Source of the DNA: Flectonema sp. DT1601
Taxonomy: Eukaryota > Euglenozoa > Diplonemea > Diplonemida > Diplonemidae
Direction of reading: 5' to 3'
NCBI GenBank assembly: GCA_964019425.1
Contig: OZ025806.1
Coordinates: forward strand, 118,501-182,500
DNA length: 64,000 bases
A program made the position numbers and the translations under genes. Shown piece after piece: positions 30,453-41,415 of this stretch (within the stretch, counting starts at the first letter, position 1; every line of letters begins with the position of its first letter). The notes under the pieces were generated by a model that was given only the letters and a program-made list of their open reading frames with translations, ran no database searches and was not told the DNA's origin.

Positions 30453-31451
30453 CTAGTTTCCCTTTTCTTGAAGCTCGTAGTACTTAGATCTACAACAACA
30501 GCACCAAACAATAGTGGAGATGATGCAGCATAAGAACAGTCCAGACACGAGTGCAATAATTCCAATCGCAGCATCAGTCAAGTCATCGTCAGATGCAGGT
30601 GGTGGTGGAACTGCAAAGCAATCTCCATTAACAAGAACTAATCCTGCAACACATGCATTCGATAAACACTTATCCCTTGACACAACATGATTAACAGTTG
30701 GAGTAGCAGCTAGCGGAGGGTAAGTAGTTTGAATCGTACCGTGGTATGACCAAAACGTTGTGTTTGCACGGCTAGGGCATCTCATGAACATCGCTGGCTG
30801 CGAGTGAAATTGAAGAGTTGCTCGAAGCGCCCCTCGGTTATCCATGAAATACATCGAGTTGGATGGGTAACGAGCTTCTAATGTGTCAGCGAAGCCCAAA
30901 AAGTTAGTGTTAATAATCTCACCGATGGTCATATTAGCGGAAATAGTAATGAAGAGATTACTTGTTGTTTGATAACGAGTTCCACAGCTGACTGTTATTT
31001 GCATTCCAGTTGTGTAACGGGTGATGACTCTGCGAGCCTCTTCCTCAAAGTCAGCGAGATAACTTTTGTGATTACAGTTACGACTAGGAATAACATATTG
31101 TAATCCAAGACTAACGAGAAGTGTTCTCGCATTAGTACGAGCTACAGGCTCAGTTGATGGAAAGCAGTGAGCAATGTTGTTGTAAGCGCCAAAGCTCATT
31201 TGCTCTGCAGCAGTGTACGTTCCACAAGTACATTGACCAACAGTTCCTGCTCCCTGTGCAACAAGGGCGTCAGCTGTTGTTATTTCACCATTATTTGCTC
31301 TTTTAGTAGCATCAGGAATATTACAGTATGCCCTCGTATCTCCAAATACTCTACAGTCCTCATCAGCAGTACACAACTCCATTGTCGATAAATTAATAGG
31401 CACGCTCATACCAACTCCCAAGAGGGAAGCCACTGCCAACACACGTTTCAT
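30453..31451 (-). CDS. Type I membrane protein, unidentified
   Basis: A single exon encodes 332 residues. A signal peptide (about 1-16, MKRVLAVASLLGVGMS) precedes a Cys-containing ectodomain of about 275 residues with several N-x-S/T sites and a CTADEDC ... YCNIPD ... CTCGTY arrangement near the N-terminus that recalls small disulfide modules. A membrane helix (about 296-316, IGIIALVSGLFLCCIIST) is followed by a Cys cluster (CCCCRSKYY) and a short tail, so palmitoylation at the membrane face is plausible. The start lies 22 nt after CTCTTTAG. I do not recognise the family; surface or vacuolar location is inferred. Confidence 0.75.
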   Translation of the reverse strand: MKRVLAVASLLGVGMSVPINLSTMELCTADEDCRVFGDTRAYCNIPDATKRANNGEITTADALVAQGAGTVGQCTCGTYTAAEQMSFGAYNNIAHCFPSTEPVARTNARTLLVSLGLQYVIPSRNCNHKSYLADFEEEARRVITRYTTGMQITVSCGTRYQTTSNLFITISANMTIGEIINTNFLGFADTLEARYPSNSMYFMDNRGALRATLQFHSQPAMFMRCPSRANTTFWSYHGTIQTTYPPLAATPTVNHVVSRDKCLSNACVAGLVLVNGDCFAVPPPPASDDDLTDAAIGIIALVSGLFLCCIISTIVWCCCCRSKYYELQEKGN

Positions 31452-31739
31452 TATTATCCTTTTCTGAGATTTACTAAAGAGGGGGAATTGAAATATTTTT
31501 GAATATATTTATGAAAAAATAAACATCTGTATTGGACCAGAGTTAACTAAAATAAACGATAGTTATGATACACACGTTGACTAAAGGTAATGTTAGTATA
31601 GGCAAACACTCTGCAGATGACGTAGATGACTTTACATTATAATAAATGTTTCTAACTTATCCACATACATGTCTCTTTTTCCGTGTTGTCATTCAGTGCA
31701 GTACGATTCAATTACGAATTAATGAGTCCTGAAAAAGGA

Positions 31740-31895
31740 GAGAAAAATAACAAATGTTCGTACTCATGAACAGCCACAGCTGGAACAAAACATTCAGTAG
31801 TCACAGTGAGTATGTAAATACCACTTGGTGAATCGAACGTATTAACTGTACGAAGTACCAGTCGATTATAAATATTCGTGTTGTCACTTAAAAGA
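31740..31895 (-). other. Open coding-like stretch downstream of the dynein-like gene
   Basis: On the minus strand this segment is open and encodes a normal-looking peptide (NRLVLRTVNTFDSPSG, YILTVTTECFVPAVAV) ending at a TAA. It follows the stop of the dynein-tail-like gene by fewer than 20 nt. It may be an alternative last exon of that gene or part of an unrecognised short gene. The rest of 31452-31913 shows nothing. Confidence 0.25.
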
Positions 31896-31913
31896 GTAGA
31901 CTTAGATGGTTAT

Positions 31914-33988
31914 TTATTTCTTATTTTTTGGTTGTAATTTCCTAAAAAAGAATTTATAAACAACTTTTTGAGGAACCCCTCCAGGCTGTGGGAGGTAAGT
32001 TGAATTCGTATCATTCAACACCCATCCTCCTTCTATCTCTAACTCGTCAAGGAGGATAGAGCAGAGATACGATTGACCAACATCATCAGAACAGAATTGA
32101 GACTCTGCCCGATAATGCCAGTACACCTCAGATGTTGATGTACTCTCTCCCGATGTCGAGTGAGATTGTCTCGTTAAAGATGAATTTGATACTTTTTCAA
32201 GAACAAATTTCGGAGGTGCCATCTTCCCAAAAGCAACTTTCGAGGTAGTTGTCGCAAACGATTTTGGGATCGCCAGAGACAAGTTCTCAACCGTCGAGGA
32301 TTGAACTGGACCAATAATTTGAATATCTGGAGGGTTGAATGCCACAATCAAAATCAAAGCCGGTGCTGCATCTTTAAGAGGAGGCAGTTCCACTCCATCC
32401 TCAGCAACGATAAGACCGGGAGAGTGTTTTTTATCAATTCTATTACCTGCTTCCTTTTCACTAATAATATTACTAATTAGTTGAAGTATTCCTGTTGAAG
32501 ATCCTGAAGAAGTAGTTTCTTGTTTTGTTGCGACTTGACTCGTTGATTGCTCTGTTGTTGTCAAAGCTGAACTTAAACTTCGAAAATCATTAAAAGTCTG
32601 AACCCATAAAAGATTATTATCAGAACAAAGAAAATTAAACTCCACCACATTCAACGTGTCGCACAAGTCAGCCAGTGATGCAGACAAGAGTGCTGAATTA
32701 CTACACAAACCTGAAGCTCTTAACGATGAATGAATAGCATAGTGTAGAGAGACTGTGTCTAGTGCTGTCAAAACCTCTACAGATCTTTCATATCGATAAT
32801 CAGTTTGAAGAAATAATTGTTCTTCTTCTTCATCAGCAAACACAATATCCCAATGATACGTTGCGCGCATCGCTTCTAATTGCATCCTTGTTTTGTAATA
32901 GGATTCTTTAAGAGTAGTACAGAGATCCATACAATCGAGTGCGACCTGTTTTATTGTGTGACCAAGGTAAGACTGCACCATACCAGAAATCATTACAAGG
33001 AGTGACAATTAATCCGATAAAAGTGGAAAAAGAAAGAATACAAACCTGTTTTTGCTGACGATGTAATGATGACGATTCTTGGTGAATGTGTTTTTTAACT
33101 TGATTCTTAGTTCCAATTACTTTGTTTTGATTATTCCCAACTTGTAATCCAACAGGAGAGGTCGATACTGTGAAGTCTTTCCCAACAAGAGGAGGAACAC
33201 AACGTAAGTGAGAATCAAGGCAGGAATGGACTAGATTAATAGTTCGTTTTATTAGATTTTTAAATCTCATTTTACAACTATCATTTGGTCCGAGATCGCA
33301 ACCATAAGAAGACGAACACGACCACACCATCCGAAGAGTTGAAAAGATAGCAGGAAGAGTGTCAAGAGCTGATTGTAATCCAAGACCCTTATTTCTAACT
33401 TTATCAAGACAGGTGATGTATGGTTCTATTTTTGATAGATAAGTCTGTGCATTAATAGATTCATCGTATCGTAGTGTCAGTTGTTCACACAGTTGTCGTA
33501 ACAAAGATACTTCACGTTCACCTTCAGGACTATTACTTTGCTTAATTATTTGTAGTAACAACACAACAGTCTCACTTTGTAATTGTTTTGTTATGTATAA
33601 TCTGGAAACTTCTTCTTCCCAAAGTTGAATTTCGTCACTTATCGTCCGATCTTCATCAAAAAAACTAAAGAATTCTTCCCGAGCAGCCTCAGAGGATTTC
33701 AACACGTCTTCTGATAAACTCCTCCACTTCAAAAGACAAGTTAAAGTTAGTCGGACTGCTTCATGATTTTTTGAGAGACTTAAAATAGCATCGGAAGTAC
33801 TACTCGTGAAGTTTGCTTGTGTAGCAAAAGGAGGCAACAATATCATTACAGACAGCACCTGAAGGAAGAGGGGGGTAAAAAGAAAATCTCAAAAACCAGT
33901 CAAGATAAAAACAAATCATTTTAATTACTAATACCTTACTCTTAATAGCAACAGAAGGATAGCTGGTGGGCAACTGGGACCGGGTTTG
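31914..33988 (-). CDS. Dynein heavy-chain tail (DHC_N1)-like protein, 5' end unresolved
   Basis: Two exons are clear: 33858-33046 (after TTCAG) and 32972-31914 (after GTGCAG), joined in phase 0 across a 73-nt GTTTGT...CAG intron, giving about 623 residues. An upstream exon ending at 33935 (encoding QTRSQLPTSYPSVAIKSK) also joins in phase 0. I could not fix its start because it runs into a T/A homopolymer. Residues about 130-215 resemble the dynein tail region: a YLSKIEPYI segment, then LDTLPAIFSTLRMVWSCSSSY, then a RFKNLIKRTINLV helix, in the order seen before the linker of axonemal heavy chains. No motor domain follows within this reading; the frame ends at 31914. The second half is Ser/Thr-rich and unrecognised. 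It is either a stand-alone tail protein or a truncated relic. Confidence 0.5.
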
Positions 33989-34089
33989 CTTTCTTTTCTT
34001 TCCTTTTTTTTTTTTTTTTCTTCTTTTCTTTTTTTATTCTTCCTTTTTTTTTCCTTTCTCATCGTCGTTCTGTCTTGCATCAAAAAAGA

Positions 34090-34877
34090 AAATCAACTAT
34101 ACGACTGCGACAAGAAGCTGCTTGCAATCGGTTTATACTTTTAAAGAAAACCAATATTCTCAGATAGAGTTCTCAGAGGTACTTCTAGCATGTGTTTTCT
34201 TCCCGGAGTACGGTTTCCATTTAAGGTCGCTAAAAGAAAAAAGAAAGTAAACGGAAAAAAAAGCAGTAACCAGTAGAGGTACTGTGAGAAATACGAAGAT
34301 TAAATAATTGATGCAAGAATTGATATTCAAGGCGACCTGAAACACCACCTCAACAAGACAGAAGACGACAACAAATCCGACAAGTGGTATGTGTGGGAAC
34401 GAAAAAAAAAAAAAAAAAAAAAAGAAAGGGGGGAAAAAAAAATTTAAAACTAAGAAACAAAAAAATAAAAGGTTTTTTCTAGAAATAAAAATCCAACAAA
34501 ACTCATGAAAGGGGTGGCGTTATGGGAATTCTTTTTCTTTTTTTTGATTTAAACTTCCCTTAATAAGTGCCGCACTACACTAAACCAAGGTACGGTGTAG
34601 AGACTATTAAAAGATGATTTAATTCCAATGACGAGGACTACCTGCAAGTCACTAGTCACAAATGGACAACATTATTTTCTTTTTCTTTTCTCTTTTTTTT
34701 TTTTCTTATTTCTTTTCGATTATGACTGATAATAGTTCTGTCACTTGTATTCTTGAGTGTGATTATTCCTCGATTTCAAGGATCTTAAATATGTACACAC
34801 TCCAAGTAATAACGCGATGTTTGCATGGTCCCAGTTAGGACTAACTTAAAGTGACAACAATAAGTACAAAATAAAAT
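34090..34877. other. Intergenic
   Basis: A/T-rich with A-runs near 34400-34442 and T-runs near 34690-34705. No supported gene; should include the 3' UTR of the DNAJC7-like gene. Confidence 0.5.
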
Positions 34878-36394
34878 CTAGAATCTAAAGGTGTAGCTGT
34901 TGCCGCCTCCTCCAGCACTCTGAAAGAATGGGTGCCCGCCGCCCATTCCTCCCATGCCACCCATGCCGCCAAAACCTCCAAATCCACCGCCTCCTTCGAA
35001 TGGATCGTGTGCTTGGTGATCTGATTCACCGTCTAAGACTCCCATGTCATACTTTCTTCTCTTTGTTGGATCTGATAAGATGGCATAGGCTTCTCCAATT
35101 TCCTTAAACTTAACTTCTGCTGTTTCCTTCTCTTCTTCTCCCGTGCTGTGCCATTTGTCAGGATGCCATTCCTTAGCAGCTAGACGATAGGCCTTCTTAA
35201 TCTCACGGTCATCAGCATCCCTACTTACCCCAAGTATTTTATAGAAGTTCTGTTTGGTAAGGAGTGGTTGGTTGGTTGGTTTATTTAGTATTAAAAAAAA
35301 AAAATTAAATGGTAACATACCTTTCTCTTTGCCATCTTTACACGTTTCTTAAGAGAGTGGAGGTCTTCTTCCAAGTTTCTGTCCATTTCTGAAGCAGACT
35401 GCATGTCTTTTTGGGCGTCGTCCCACTTTTCAAGTTCTTCATTGATGCGAGATCTTCTCACGAATGCCTTTGTAAAATACTCATCAGCGTCAATAGCTTT
35501 GTTACAATCCTTCAATGCGTCGTCGTACTTCTTTAATGACATTCTGTTTGCCGCGCGGTTGTTGAAGAGAACAGAGTTGAGTTTCTTGTTTTGAGGATCA
35601 ATGAGAAGGGCTTCGGTATATTTTTCATCTGCCTCTTCATAATTTCTTGCTTTGAAAAGATCATTTGCCGCCTGTTTTAACGATTCAAACTTTCTAGCTG
35701 CTTTGAGAAGTTTTGCGGCTTCTGTGAAATCAGGATCAAGACTTAATGCCTGTCTGAAATGCTGCATGGCGCTGGATACGTTTGCCATACCTGAATAGAG
35801 AAGTGCTTTACCTCTAATTGCTAAGGCTTCGCTATCATTCTGATTTGATTGAAGGATGGATCTCATATCTCTGGCAGCAATCTCTGGATCTGATTGAATA
35901 TTACATCTTGCCTTCAGTATTAAGACATCTCTGCCACCTTCACAATGTTCTAGTATGTGGTTTAAACTATTTCTTGCTGCCTTGTATTCAAAGTTTGCCA
36001 TGGATGCTTTGGCACTTTCCAATCTACTTTGATCTTGTTTAATAGCTTCTATGTCAGACTTTGCTTCGCTGTTCTTTGGTTCTAAGTCCAGCACGTCGTT
36101 GTAACAGCGAATGGCATCATCGAAGTCGCACAACATCCATTTTGCCTTTGCAAGTCTTAACATCGCTTTGACAAATCCAGGTTTCAAATCAATTGCCTTC
36201 TCGCAATCCCCGATAGCGTCTTTAAACAATTTGTAGCTATTTCTCGCTGCAGCTCTGTTTCCGTAGATCATTGCTTTTTCTTCATCAGTTCCTTCTTCTG
36301 TTTCAAGAGCTTCGGTATAAAACTTAATCGCTCTTCTATAGTCGCGTTCCTTGTATGCGTCATTGCCTTGAGCCTTTAGCTCTTGCATGCTCAT
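34878..36394 (-). CDS. DNAJC7-like TPR / J-domain co-chaperone
   Basis: Two exons (36394-35321, 35249-34878) join in phase 0 across a 71-nt intron and encode 481 residues, close to DNAJC7 (TPR2, about 494). About nine TPR units fill residues 1-345, for example [17 protein letters not shown] and [20 protein letters not shown]. The J-domain follows (about 359-425), opening [20 protein letters not shown] with the catalytic WHPDKW tripeptide. A Gly/Met-rich tail ([11 protein letters not shown]) ends in NSYTFRF, like the short hydrophobic C-terminus of the family. Role by family: a cytosolic co-chaperone that shuttles clients between HSP70 and HSP90. The start is 13 nt after a CTACAG. Confidence 0.93.
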
Positions 36395-37027
36395 ATTGAT
36401 AATAAGACTGTAGTAAAGAACTATTTAAGTGAATCAAGTAGCCGAAGGAATCATCTCTTATGAGAAAGAGGATCAATTATAATGTGGCAGAAGATTATTA
36501 GTAACTAATAAAAGTCTGTGGCTACTTGTCCTGTTTTTTTTTTCAAAAAAAAAAAATTCTCTCGATCACAAGCTTACTTGTCTTCGATTGCTGAATCAAA
36601 AAAAAAAAAAAAAAAAAACTTACAAGCATTCCACAGATAATTAAATTCTTCATTTATTTATTTGATTCACCTTCTGTGTTGCAGAATCCCAATTCAAGTT
36701 ATTATTTTCAAAGACTTTGACTGAAAACATTTATTGAAGTCACCTACCCTGGTTTTGTCCATATTGGTGAAGCTGTAAGTAAAGCTGAGTAATTTTTTTT
36801 CCCTAAAAAAAAAGTAACAACACAAAGTGCTTTCATTGAACAACAAAACAAAACAAAACAAAATAAGATACCAGGACGGATTTGATGGAGTCCACTCTGA
36901 TAAAAGGTCAAGGTACCTGCTGACAGCTACAAGTTTCATCAGATAAGTGAGACCTGACTGAACCAGAGTGGAGTAGATGCACAGCAGGCATCTAATTAAC
37001 GTAATCAATGAATGACTGCCACAAGCG
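36395..37027. other. Intergenic
   Basis: A/T-rich sequence with A-runs at 36600-36619 and a CAAAA repeat at 36843-36862. The minus-strand frame of about 128 residues that crosses it changes character midway and is not convincing. Confidence 0.4.
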
Positions 37028-37174
37028 CTAAGCCTTCCTACACAGATGGGTGATAATAGCGGCCATGCACCACCACACAATGGATCGATAAAGAGCTCTC
37101 AATCTGTCAATCCTTTCATAGTAAAATTCTCCGTGTTGAGTCAAATTAAGCCGCAGATCGTCAATTTGATTCAT
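37028..37174 (-). CDS. Small ORF or exon with ERIDRLRAL motif
   Basis: An ATG at 37174 opens a 48-residue frame beginning MNQIDDLRLNLTQHGEF and containing YYERIDRLRALYRS, a good helical heptad, then a hydrophobic IVWWCMAAIITHLC end. The nucleotide sequence around the motif is nearly identical to 28487-28578, where the frame differs before the shared motif. It lies just beyond the end of the ankyrin gene. It could be a short independent gene or part of a spliced one. Function unknown. Confidence 0.3.
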   Translation of the reverse strand: MNQIDDLRLNLTQHGEFYYERIDRLRALYRSIVWWCMAAIITHLCRKA

Positions 37175-37201
37175 TGGTCATGGTCGTAGCGCCATTTTAA
37201 G

Positions 37202-37702
37202 TTAGTAACTGCAACAAAAATGTTCCTGTTTTTTTTTTTTTTTTAATTGTTTTTTTTTTTTTAATCCTGGGAAGAAAACACATGCACCAGTATTTCCCTT
37301 GACGTTGTTGTTGCCAACATGTGAATAAACATACATAAGACACGCATAAGCAACAGTCCAAGACAAGATCAGAAGTTGTATTTGAGTGGCTGAAGGCAAG
37401 TAGTCCCTCCATTTTGGACCAATTTTTTTCAGCAAAGCGCGACACTCATCATTTGCCACCAGTAGTAGTGGTTTATTGTCTGCTGTGATATTTAAGTCTG
37501 CCCCCCTATTAAGCAATACTTCAATAATATCAACCTGTTTGTTAAGTACAGCAAGTGCCAAACCCTTGTTCTTAAATTTGTCGTCAGTCTCACACTGCAG
37601 GAGGTCTGCCGACGTTTCCTTCTCCAGAAGCTGCTCTACTTTTCTAACATTTCCTCCACGGCAGGCTGCTAAGAAGCTTCGACAGTCATCAGAACCCGAC
37701 AT
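37202..37702 (-). CDS. Small ankyrin-repeat protein
   Basis: A frame of 166 residues. Residues about 5-95 form ankyrin-type repeats (SFLAACRGGNVRKVEQLLE, then KGLALAVLNKQVDIIEVLLNRGADLN). A hydrophobic segment (about 110-128, LLILSWTVAYACLMYVYS) may be a membrane anchor. The last 25 residues are Lys-rich because the frame runs through A-runs, so the true 3' end may instead lie at a splice site near 37265-37285 (CTGGTGCATG ... TTCCCAG). The start is 21 nt after TTTTACAG. Likely a tail-anchored or scaffold protein; partner unknown. Confidence 0.55.
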   Translation of the reverse strand: MSGSDDCRSFLAACRGGNVRKVEQLLEKETSADLLQCETDDKFKNKGLALAVLNKQVDIIEVLLNRGADLNITADNKPLLLVANDECRALLKKIGPKWRDYLPSATQIQLLILSWTVAYACLMYVYSHVGNNNVKGNTGACVFFPGLKKKKQLKKKKKQEHFCCSY

Positions 37703-38260
37703 CTTTTATTCGAGGGAAGAGACCTGTAAAAGAACTAGTTGACTCAAAACGCACTTGCTGGAGTCGTTTGCACATTTTCCTGTAGATTTTTTTCCCAGCA
37801 CTCTTTGCTGCAGCTTTCTTCCCAGCCTTCTGTGCTGCTTTTTTTGCAGCTTTCTTCTTCGTCACTTTAAAATAGAGAGCTGAGACTGATGGGTTTATCT
37901 GTGAAAAGAAGTTGAGGAAAGACACCGCAAATTTATTTACCTAAGAAACAGAAAAAAGGCATTCCATCCTGTCTTACTTGAGAACTGAAGCTGGTGTTTG
38001 GCTTACATCACTTGACCTCGCGTTTAAATATTCTTTAGGTTCCTGTGGAGAAATACTTGATTTAGTTAATAGGGCCAAATCTGAACTCCAACACTTTGTA
38101 CCAAGGACATAACCTTTAAACACTGCCCAACAGTAAAGAAAGAAACTTAACATTATCCGAAAGAGATATGAGAGGATGCCAAAAGTAGGGTACCATTTTG
38201 TACCACGGGTAACTGCCGGCCTCTAAATCTTGGTCTGAGCACTTTTTTGGCCCACTCTGT
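37703..38260 (-). other. Uncertain exons: Lys/Ala-rich segment and EPKEYLNARSS segment
   Basis: On the minus strand, after a TTTTCACAG acceptor-like site (near 37905), an open stretch encodes SVSALYFKVTKKKAAKKAAQ and further KKAAAKSAGKK repeats, like a histone H1-type tail, down to a donor/acceptor-like site just before the ankyrin ATG. Further upstream, after CTCCACAG (near 38046), another open stretch encodes EPKEYLNARSSDVSQTPAS. They may be exons of one gene reading into the ankyrin frame or separate relics. A palindromic-looking GGGCCAAA at 38071 and its inverse near 38240 hint at a small mobile element here. Confidence 0.25.
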
Positions 38261-38624
38261 ATATTAGAAAACTCAATTCCGGGTCTGGGATAGAACTTTA
38301 CTTGTCACCAGTTCAAAAATTCTGCAATTTTTAGGGGAAATTGACTGTATTACTGTGTTATGCAGTACACACACAGGGGGCAGGTTTACTTCACATATCA
38401 GACCTCTGCAATTAGATGCATTGTTCTCCGTGGCTGTCGGACTCCGTATCCTGGGCAAGCAGATCCATCCCCATCCGATGAATTTAGAAACTGTACGACA
38501 AAATTAATACGTAAGTTTTGGCACAAGCAGCGAAGCTAAGAGGACTGAGGGACTGATATTGATCATTCGTGTGCATTCTGCACCTACACTAACTTACTAA
38601 TAATGTTGTACACACTTACGTTTT
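38261..38624. other. Boundary between genes and mobile elements
   Basis: Unique sequence with no convincing frame. One 61-residue minus-strand frame (38273-38458) has mixed composition and no recognised motif. Confidence 0.4.
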
Positions 38625-39607
38625 TTAAGGAGTTGCACTGCTACTTGAATCAGAGCTTTCGGATTCAGAACGACGGTCTGGACAATTTCGGAGATCATGA
38701 GTAAGAGAGCTGCACTGGCTGCATTGGCACTTCTTTCTAACAGGCTTCTCGGGGGCACTTTTCCGTTTGCAGGCTCGTTGTTGGATGGTGGGCTCCCTGT
38801 CTAACCTTTCAAAGAGGGCTTCTTTTCTTGCTCGTTTATTCTTCAGGGAATCGATATGCTGGCTGTGCTCTATCTCTTCAAACTTGTTGTTGTCCGCGGT
38901 TGTGTCAAGGGGTGTAGATCCAATAATGCTCTTCTCAGCTCTAGTAAGGGGAAGCTTATCTGATATTTTGGGCTTGTGGTTCAGTAGCAAAGTAGCCTTA
39001 CCTCCGTCAAGTGCAAATTGCTGGTTTTCGTCAGAGAAAGCTGTGATATATATCTGACCTGAAGTATCCTTTCGGTAGGTGGGGATGCTGGTTACGGCTG
39101 GGATGCGGAGGTTCTAGACACTCACTTCTTGAGGAATACAGGTGTTGTGTCGCTGAGCGTTCGGAGTACGCCTGCCACCTCGGTGAGGGTACGCACCGGT
39201 GCCACTCTCGATGAGGTCTGGATGACATTTGATATGCTGCCGAAATGCCTGTCACAGTGGCTCTTGCCGTGCCTTCCAGGAAAGAAGTTCAAGCTTGCAA
39301 CCCGTTGGTGTACGAGAATCTCGCTAATCACAGTTACGTTCTGAAAGTGCTTGCCACTATCACACCAGAAATGCAGCTCTTTTGCACTATCTTTGATGAT
39401 TGGCATACCCCAAAACTTCCTCAAAATCAGAAGTGTGACTACAGCATCCCAATTCGTGTGTGGCAGCAGGAAATCGATAAAATGGCACTGCGGTTTCCCA
39501 TCAAATGTAAAGTGGATGCAGAAGCCAAGGCAGCTGTACTTCCCTTGCATTATACTGCGCCTAAGCCTGGTTCGTTCTGAGACAGCAGCGTAAGACACCT
39601 GGATCAT
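38625..39607 (-). pseudogene. DDE-type transposase remnant (DNA transposon)
   Basis: Minus-strand open stretches are collinear. From 39607 to 39122 the frame encodes HFIDFLLPHTNWDAVVT, then a LHFWCDSGKHFQN strand and SLNFFPGRHGKSHCDRHFGS, the aspartate/HGKS-C-D pattern seen in several DDE transposase families. After one frameshift near 39115-39125 the frame continues to 38625 with LRIPAVTSIPTYRK and a CQCSQCSSLTHDLRNCPDRR zinc-knuckle-like segment, then an acidic Ser tail. Upstream, 39623-40032 is open in other frames with CLLCH-type cysteines and may be the decayed N-terminus. I could not find the ends, so family and boundaries are open. Confidence 0.55.
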
Positions 39608-40056
39608 GGCTGGCAGATTTCCCTACTTCACAGCCCTTAAGCCATGACCGGGTACGTCTAGGGAAGAGATCGGTCCGCTCCTCATCGCGTGTAGAGGAAG
39701 GATGGGGGCTGTCACCACAATGTGACAAAGCAGGCACCGCCACTGAAGAAGCAGCCACCACCGATCCCTATGTGTGACTTGCGCGGCCAAAACAGCCACA
39801 ATAAACACAATAAAACAGGTTTGCACCTTTGCCTCTTTGTTTCTTTCTCGCCGCTCGCCGTCAAGCACACATTGGGATAGATCAGATGGGTATGCTGGAT
39901 GAATCGGTGTCTGCCACAATGTGGAATGGAGGGCCAAAGCCAAAAGCTTGCCCAGATCCACCTGAACCCAACACCGCTCTTAATAAAAGAAAAGAATGCA
40001 AAGTAGCGGAATATGAAAATGACAGTAAGCAAGCATCAACTTTAAGGTCTTAGTCA
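39608..40056 (-). other. Possible decayed N-terminal part of the same transposase
   Basis: Open frames on both strands but no motif strong enough to decide. The minus-strand frame (39961-39623) has Trp/Cys/His-rich stretches that might be a zinc-finger remnant. Position and strand fit the upstream end of the transposase. Confidence 0.3.
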
Positions 40057-40270
40057 GGTTGACTGATGAAGAGGAGATGCTAAAGAAAAAACCTGATTGT
40101 TTAACAGTTAGATTTATCGATCAGCTGTGACCGCTAAAGAAAAGATAAACTGCTTAACAGATGGAAATATCGATCAGCTGTGAACAATGAAGATAAGTTA
40201 GGATTACTGATCAGCTGTGACCACTAAAAAAGATAAACTAAAACACAATTGGTCAGCTATAGCATTAACC
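40057..40270. repeat. Degenerate tandem repeat around GATCAGCTGTGA
   Basis: About four copies of a 55-60-bp unit, each with an AAGATAAACT-type stretch followed by TCGATCAGCTGTGA or a close variant. The copies have diverged in length, so this is an old array. It leads directly into repeat A. Confidence 0.6.
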
Positions 40271-40790
40271 AGTCCTGAGTACTTAAAGAACCCAACCATT
40301 ACGTGTATCAGCCACAGTCACACTTAGTATAGCGTTAGTACAGAGGACACGGATCTGCTATGCAGGGAAGTGACTTGAACTCGTTCAACTAATTAATGTG
40401 TGTAAATATAAGCGCCGCGAATTGACGGGTCTGAAGTTATGCTTTCCGAAGAGAGCAACCACCCACGCGAGTGTTATTTTGACGCTATAACCTGTGACTT
40501 TCAACACGTAACAACCAGGGATAATTCTCAGTAAGGCCGCCGTCACCGTGAAGCTGCTACGAATATAACCCAACAAACTAGCAATTCCTCCAACTTTTTT
40601 CGTCAGTCGGGATTGTTACACGCCGGAAAAGGAAACTACTCGAAAGTCGGGGCAGTTCGAACGTCAGCATTCACATTAGCAAGCAACCAGTCTTGAGAAC
40701 CCAATCATTACGTGCATCAGCCACAGTTAACCAATTCAATTGAGCAACCCCGGGTTCACGCCCATTTAAAGTTTGAGAATAGGTCGAGGA
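40267..40790 (+). repeat. Repeat A, copy 1 (tandem unit about 420 bp)
   Basis: It contains CAGTCCTGAGTACTTAAAG, then ACACGGATCTGCTATGCAGG, then CAGGGATAATTCTCAG, then the start of a second, shorter unit. The same order is found at 45028-45540 inside the MULE, where the unit repeats with a spacing of 418 bp (CAGGGATAATTCTCAG at 45033 and 45451). No coding potential seen; probably a non-autonomous repeat carried by DNA transposons. Confidence 0.7.
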
Positions 40791-40882
40791 AACGATATCC
40801 CCAATGCCTCCAATCATTCGCTTTACCTGGCGTAACTCCTTTTATGGTTCCACGCTAACACGAGGCACCACACATTCGTAAG

Positions 40883-41415
40883 GGTTGAGTTACCAGGTGA
40901 GATTTGGACTGTTAGCTTTTGGCTAAGGCCCTCCCTGAAGAGCAAGAACAAAAAAACTACTCACACCTGAAGAAAACATACACAAAGAACACACTGTAAG
41001 CTGTGTGTGTATTTTGTGTTTGTCACAACAGGAGAGAAAAGAAAGAATGTCAAGGTTGGTCACCTTGCCTATCAACGCACAACATTGGTGGTCTCTACTA
41101 GACCCTGAGTGATCCCACTGGATCTCTCATCGTTCATAGTACCTATGTGAAGTTATAAAATCAAAGGTAAACTATGAACTTCAAATGACTTAGCCTGTTA
41201 TTATAATGCCACAGGCAAACCCTGCATTCAGCAACTATCCAGCAGTGCTTGGAAGTCCTGATCTTCTTCTAAAAAAAAGAAAGAAAAACAAAACTGTAGC
41301 TGGGATCACTCAGGATCAACAGACTACCAATGCTACCTGTTGTACTTGCTCACTATGGGGGGTGATGCCAAACACCCAGAAGTACTTAACTGCTTTCCTT
41401 CTTGCTGCCCAGGGG
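40883..41415 (+). repeat. Repeat B, partial copy (forward)
   Basis: It starts CCAGGTGAGATTTGGAC and ends at TTGCTGCCCA, matching the first ~520 bp of the 1356-bp unit at 50892. The 41206 reading frame differs from the tandem copies at two residues, so this solo copy is older. The right boundary (TTGCTGCCCA) is the same as at 55478, which suggests a real structural break point. The 41416-41590 stretch beyond it is unique. Confidence 0.8.

Noticed and set aside
38065-38260. Small transposon with GGGCCAAA inverted ends
   Set aside because: The two ends match over too few bases and no flanking duplication is visible.
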